A stretch of 64,000 nucleotides of DNA from the NCBI GenBank assembly GCA_021325235.1, contig JAJPHN010000040.1, positions 62,001-126,000 of the forward strand. Direction: 5' to 3'. The first letter of the stretch is position 1. Each line of letters opens with the position of its first letter. The notes under the pieces were generated by a model. It worked only from the letters and a program-made list of their open reading frames with translations, was not told where the DNA came from and searched no databases. The translations under genes and the position numbers were made by a program. This document shows, piece by piece, positions 61,020-64,000 of this stretch. This DNA is from Terriglobia bacterium (GTDB lineage: Bacteria; Acidobacteriota; Terriglobia; Bryobacterales; Bryobacteraceae).

Positions 61020-62038
61020 TCTTTGACAATTAACGGTTTTGCAGCGCGTTCGGTTACTCGTCCAATTTTATACGCGCCGGGGAAACCGTCTGCTTCGCTC
61101 TCGGCGAGCGAGATGAGCAGTCCCCCGGACGTCTGCGGGTCGTACAGGAGCGACTGAATCTCCGAAGGAATCGTTTCCGTCATCTCGACGCAGCTTTCCA
61201 CGAACTCGCGATTGTTGTTAAGCCCGCCGGCATGAGCGCCTGCTTTGGAATATTCGAGGGCGCCCGGCAGATAACGAATAGCGCTGGCGTGAATTTCGAG
61301 CGTGACGTTGCTGGCGAGCGCCATCTCACGGGCGTGCCCGAGCAGGCCGAAACCGGTCACATCCGTGCAAGCGTGTACGTCGCGCTTCAGCATCTCATCG
61401 CAGGCTGCGCGATTTAGCGTGAGCATCTGCGCAATCGATTCTTCCACATGTCTCTCGTCGGCGATACCGCGCTTCAGTGCGGTCGAGATCACGCCGGTGC
61501 CGAGGCGCTTGGTGAAGAGCAGAACATCACCCGGCCGGGCACCCGCGTTGGTCAGAACACGGCGCGGATCGATTACGCCCGTCACCGCATAACCGAACTT
61601 GACCTCATCCTCCGAGATGCTGTGGCCGCCCAGGATCACGCAGCCGGCTTCGTGAATTTTGGCGGCGCCCCCTTTTAGAATTTCTTCGAGATCCTGCAGC
61701 TCGCCTTTCGCCGGATAAACAACCAGCGACAGCGCTGTAATCGGCTTTCCGCCCATGGCGTAGATGTCGCTCAATGCGTTCGCTGCGGCAATGCCGCCGA
61801 ATGCATAGGGATCATCCACAATTGGCGTGAAAAAATCCACCGTCTGCACAATCGCGAGCGGCTCCGATCCGGGCTGCGAGAGGTCGTATACGCCGGCATC
61901 ATCCGCCGTTTCGTAACCGACCAGGACTTTGTCATTCACTACGCGCGGAACAGACCTGAGGGCACGATCCAAAATCTTCGGGCTCAATTTCGACGCGCAG
62001 CCGCCCGCCTTCACATTCGCGGTCAGTCGTGTGGCCAT
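61016..62038 (-). CDS. selD: Selenide, water dikinase (selenophosphate synthetase)
   Basis: 340 aa from ATG 62038. The active-site loop VKAGGCASKL holds Cys14 and Lys17 (the cysteine rather than selenocysteine form). VQTVDFFTPIVDDPYAFGGIAAANALSDIYAMGG (several motifs) and TDVTGFGLLGHA complete the AIR-synthase-like fold. It makes selenophosphate from selenide and ATP for selenocysteine or selenouridine. Neither SelA/SelB nor a selenoprotein is in the window. Coupled to pyrF downstream. Confidence 0.95.
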   Translation of the reverse strand: MATRLTANVKAGGCASKLSPKILDRALRSVPRVVNDKVLVGYETADDAGVYDLSQPGSEPLAIVQTVDFFTPIVDDPYAFGGIAAANALSDIYAMGGKPITALSLVVYPAKGELQDLEEILKGGAAKIHEAGCVILGGHSISEDEVKFGYAVTGVIDPRRVLTNAGARPGDVLLFTKRLGTGVISTALKRGIADERHVEESIAQMLTLNRAACDEMLKRDVHACTDVTGFGLLGHAREMALASNVTLEIHASAIRYLPGALEYSKAGAHAGGLNNNREFVESCVEMTETIPSEIQSLLYDPQTSGGLLISLAESEADGFPGAYKIGRVTERAAKPLIVKE

Positions 62039-62061
62039 CCGAGTAATAGTGTAAGAACTGC

Positions 62062-64000
62062 CTACTTCGCCACCGCCGTGATTTCCTCGTATTGCCATTC
62101 GCGCCAGGCATCGAGCAGCGGAAAATACAGCGCGAGCCAGATCGGGCCACGCTCGATTCTCGCCAGAAGCGCCGCATAGTTTTCGAGCTGAGCCCGGTAG
62201 CGGCGCTGCTCCTCGTTCAGAAACCGTTCCAGGCGCGCGCCCTGGTGCTCGCTGGTCTTGAAATCCACGATCCAGAGCCGGTCTTTCTCGTCGCGAAAGA
62301 TGCGGTCCACTGTGCCGCTGATTACCTGGTCTCCCAGACGCCCGCCGATGGCGAATTCCGAGCGAGCCTCGCGATGAGCAGCCAGCAGCCAGCGCCCGCG
62401 TTCGCTTGTCACCGTGTTGACCACCGCGCGCCGTACTCGCTCGACAGCATCCGCGTGCTCGGCAGCGGGCACACCCAGACGCAACAACTCGGATGAGACG
62501 ACGGGCAGCAGCGCGTCGGCATTCTCAACAGTCCAGTTTGCGCCGGCGGCCTGCTTCAGCAGTTCGTGCACGACCGTGCCCACGTGGCGCGCCGTGTCGC
62601 TGACCCATTCGTAGGTAATCGGACGGGCGGAAGGTGTGGTTTGGCGAAATTCGGGCTGCCAGTCGATCCAGCGGCTGAAGCGCGGTAAGTGCCAGCCCTC
62701 CGGCAACCGCCGCAGAATCGTCTGCGGCTCGGCTTTTGCCGGAGCATTCTGCTGGGCAAAAGCGAAACCGAGCTGCTCGCCTGAACGCCGCAACGTACTC
62801 GCGAATTCGCGTTCGGCGTGCGGCCAGAGCAGTTCGAGAAAACACCCGCTTCTCGGCTTCTGGATCGAGCCATCCGATTTTTTCCCGACGTTCCCAAGCA
62901 GGTATAGCCTGTCGCGTGCGCGCGTGCAGGCCACATAGAGCAGCCGTTTGAGCTCCTGACGATCCTTCTCTTTGTTAATGCCCTGGATCGCATCATACTC
63001 TGCGCTTTTTTCGCCCTTGCGAGGCTGCGCCGCAACTTGCAAAATATTGGTGCCGTCGTCCTGAATACTCTCGTTCCACACGATCAGCTCACGCTCGGGT
63101 CCTTTTGCAGAGCCTTCGAGCTTCGGCAGAATGACCGTATCGAACTCGAGACCTTTCGCCCGGAAAATCGTCATCACCTGCACGCAGTTCGGACTCGGAG
63201 CACCCTTGGCAAAGAGAATTTCGAGGCGTGCGTTGAGCTGTGCGAAGTCGTGTATCACGCCTCCTTCATCCAGAGCATCCAGAAGATTTAAAAAGGTGCG
63301 CGCGTCTTCCGCTTCGTACGCGTTGCGCAGCACCGAAGGACCGCCAAGCAGCAGCCAGGTGTCTTCCACCAGTGAACGCAGCGATAAGCGGCCCGCGCGC
63401 TCCACAGCGGCCGACAAAATCTCAGCCGTGCGGCCCGCCGCCTCGCGCCCTTCCGGCGACAGCGCAGCCAGCCGGATCGGATCCGCCAGCAATTCGAGGA
63501 TGTTGCGCGCGCGCTCCGTCTCGGCCAGCGTGGTGAAATCGGTAATCGTAAGCCCGCACCAGGGTGCGCGCAAAACAGCCAGCCAGGCGGTTCGATCGGC
63601 TACGTTCAGGAGCGCGCGTGCAAGCGAAAGCAGGTCGAGGATATGCTGGCGCGTGCTGAGTTCGTCGATTTCAACCGCTTCGTATTCGATTCCGGCAGCC
63701 CGCAGCGCCGGCAGAACTTCCACCAAATGCCGCCGGTTGCGTACCAGGATCGCGACACTGCCCTGCGCACGCGCGCCGTTCACCAGTTCGACTACCGCGG
63801 CGGCCTCCTCGCGCCCGTCGTCGCCGACGAAGGCTCGCCATTCCGGCAATGATGCTTCTATTTCGCGGGCTGCGTGCGCGGGCCGGTAGGCTACTTCATC
63901 GCCGCCGCCGGCCGGAAGGATCGAGGCGAATTGCTGATCAATCCAGGAGAGGATCTGTGGAGTGGAGCGAAAGTTTGTCTCCAGCGCCAGCGGTTCGAGC
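62062..64000 (-). CDS. UvrD-like helicase/PD-(D/E)XK nuclease, AddA-like, 3' part
   Basis: The last ~646 aa of a large gene running off the right edge. The visible part begins in helicase domain 2 (ETNFRSTPQIL, motif IV), continues with VMTIFRAKGLEFDTVILP (motif V) and RLLYVACTRARDRLYL (motif VI), and ends with a C-terminal PD-(D/E)XK nuclease (GTVDRIFRDEKDRLWIVDFKTSE). This is the layout of AddA, the helicase-nuclease of the AddAB recombination complex. The partner AddB would lie beyond the window, so I do not assign the symbol firmly. It is 23 bp upstream of selD. Confidence 0.9.
   Translation of the reverse strand, partial: LEPLALETNFRSTPQILSWIDQQFASILPAGGGDEVAYRPAHAAREIEASLPEWRAFVGDDGREEAAAVVELVNGARAQGSVAILVRNRRHLVEVLPALRAAGIEYEAVEIDELSTRQHILDLLSLARALLNVADRTAWLAVLRAPWCGLTITDFTTLAETERARNILELLADPIRLAALSPEGREAAGRTAEILSAAVERAGRLSLRSLVEDTWLLLGGPSVLRNAYEAEDARTFLNLLDALDEGGVIHDFAQLNARLEILFAKGAPSPNCVQVMTIFRAKGLEFDTVILPKLEGSAKGPERELIVWNESIQDDGTNILQVAAQPRKGEKSAEYDAIQGINKEKDRQELKRLLYVACTRARDRLYLLGNVGKKSDGSIQKPRSGCFLELLWPHAEREFASTLRRSGEQLGFAFAQQNAPAKAEPQTILRRLPEGWHLPRFSRWIDWQPEFRQTTPSARPITYEWVSDTARHVGTVVHELLKQAAGANWTVENADALLPVVSSELLRLGVPAAEHADAVERVRRAVVNTVTSERGRWLLAAHREARSEFAIGGRLGDQVISGTVDRIFRDEKDRLWIVDFKTSEHQGARLERFLNEEQRRYRAQLENYAALLARIERGPIWLALYFPLLDAWREWQYEEITAVAK

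Overview
The window looks like ordinary chromosomal DNA of an Acidobacteriota bacterium, probably close to Bryobacterales/Solibacter. I infer this from lineage-typical families: a VWFA-related acidobacterial secreted protein, an ADOP-type FtsX permease, a very large TonB-dependent receptor with an N-terminal carboxypeptidase-regulatory-like domain, a PEP-CTERM protein, an S53 kumamolisin-like peptidase, and GC-rich genes with frequent GTG/TTG starts. I see no insertion sequence, prophage, CRISPR array, tRNA or rRNA gene.

Layout. 1-2.2 kb: minus-strand rplM-rpsI-rpsB-tsf ribosomal block. 2.2-10.7 kb: GAF protein, alpha/beta hydrolase, a frameshifted small-gene locus, STAS protein, VWFA-related protein, 5'-nucleotidase, ADOP permease, ATP-pyrophosphatase, DUF1223 protein. 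10.7-15.3 kb: a sugar module (polytopic membrane protein, two CDP-tyvelose-epimerase-like SDRs, a GT2 glycosyltransferase). 15.3-21.5 kb: S41 protease/ddl, SYLF lipid-binding protein, hemG-hemE, rbfA. 21.5-25 kb: hybrid sensor kinase with two receiver domains. 25-29.2 kb: a converging nucleotide-sugar locus (DegT aminotransferase + methyltransferase facing NeuC-type epimerase + CapD-type dehydratase). 29.3-35.5 kb: M28 peptidase, TPR protein, TonB receptor. 35.7-43.7 kb: fatty-acid beta-oxidation locus (fadE, fadA, fadN, tetR) with a divergent acyl-CoA ligase and a readable promoter/operator between them. 43.7-50.4 kb: outer-membrane barrel, DUF2520 protein, uvrB, YihY/BrkB protein, and an ECF42-type sigma factor with its DGPF/YCII and DinB partners. 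50.4-56 kb: a decayed membrane-protein gene, PEP-CTERM protein with a strong terminator, carAB. 56-64 kb: 7-TM protein, MscS channel, S53 peptidase, pyrF, selD, and the 3' part of an AddA-like helicase-nuclease.

At the scale of the whole window, the plus strand is G-rich on the left and C-rich on the right whichever strand the genes lie on. The switch is around 29-35 kb, which would fit a region where replication forks meet. I found no single clearly new system. The most checkable leads are this skew switch, the TetR-controlled beta-oxidation switchboard, the two sugar modules with altered SDR active sites, the frameshifted locus near 4.1-4.7 kb, hemE without a readable start codon, and several perfect palindromes in front of secreted or outer-membrane proteins.
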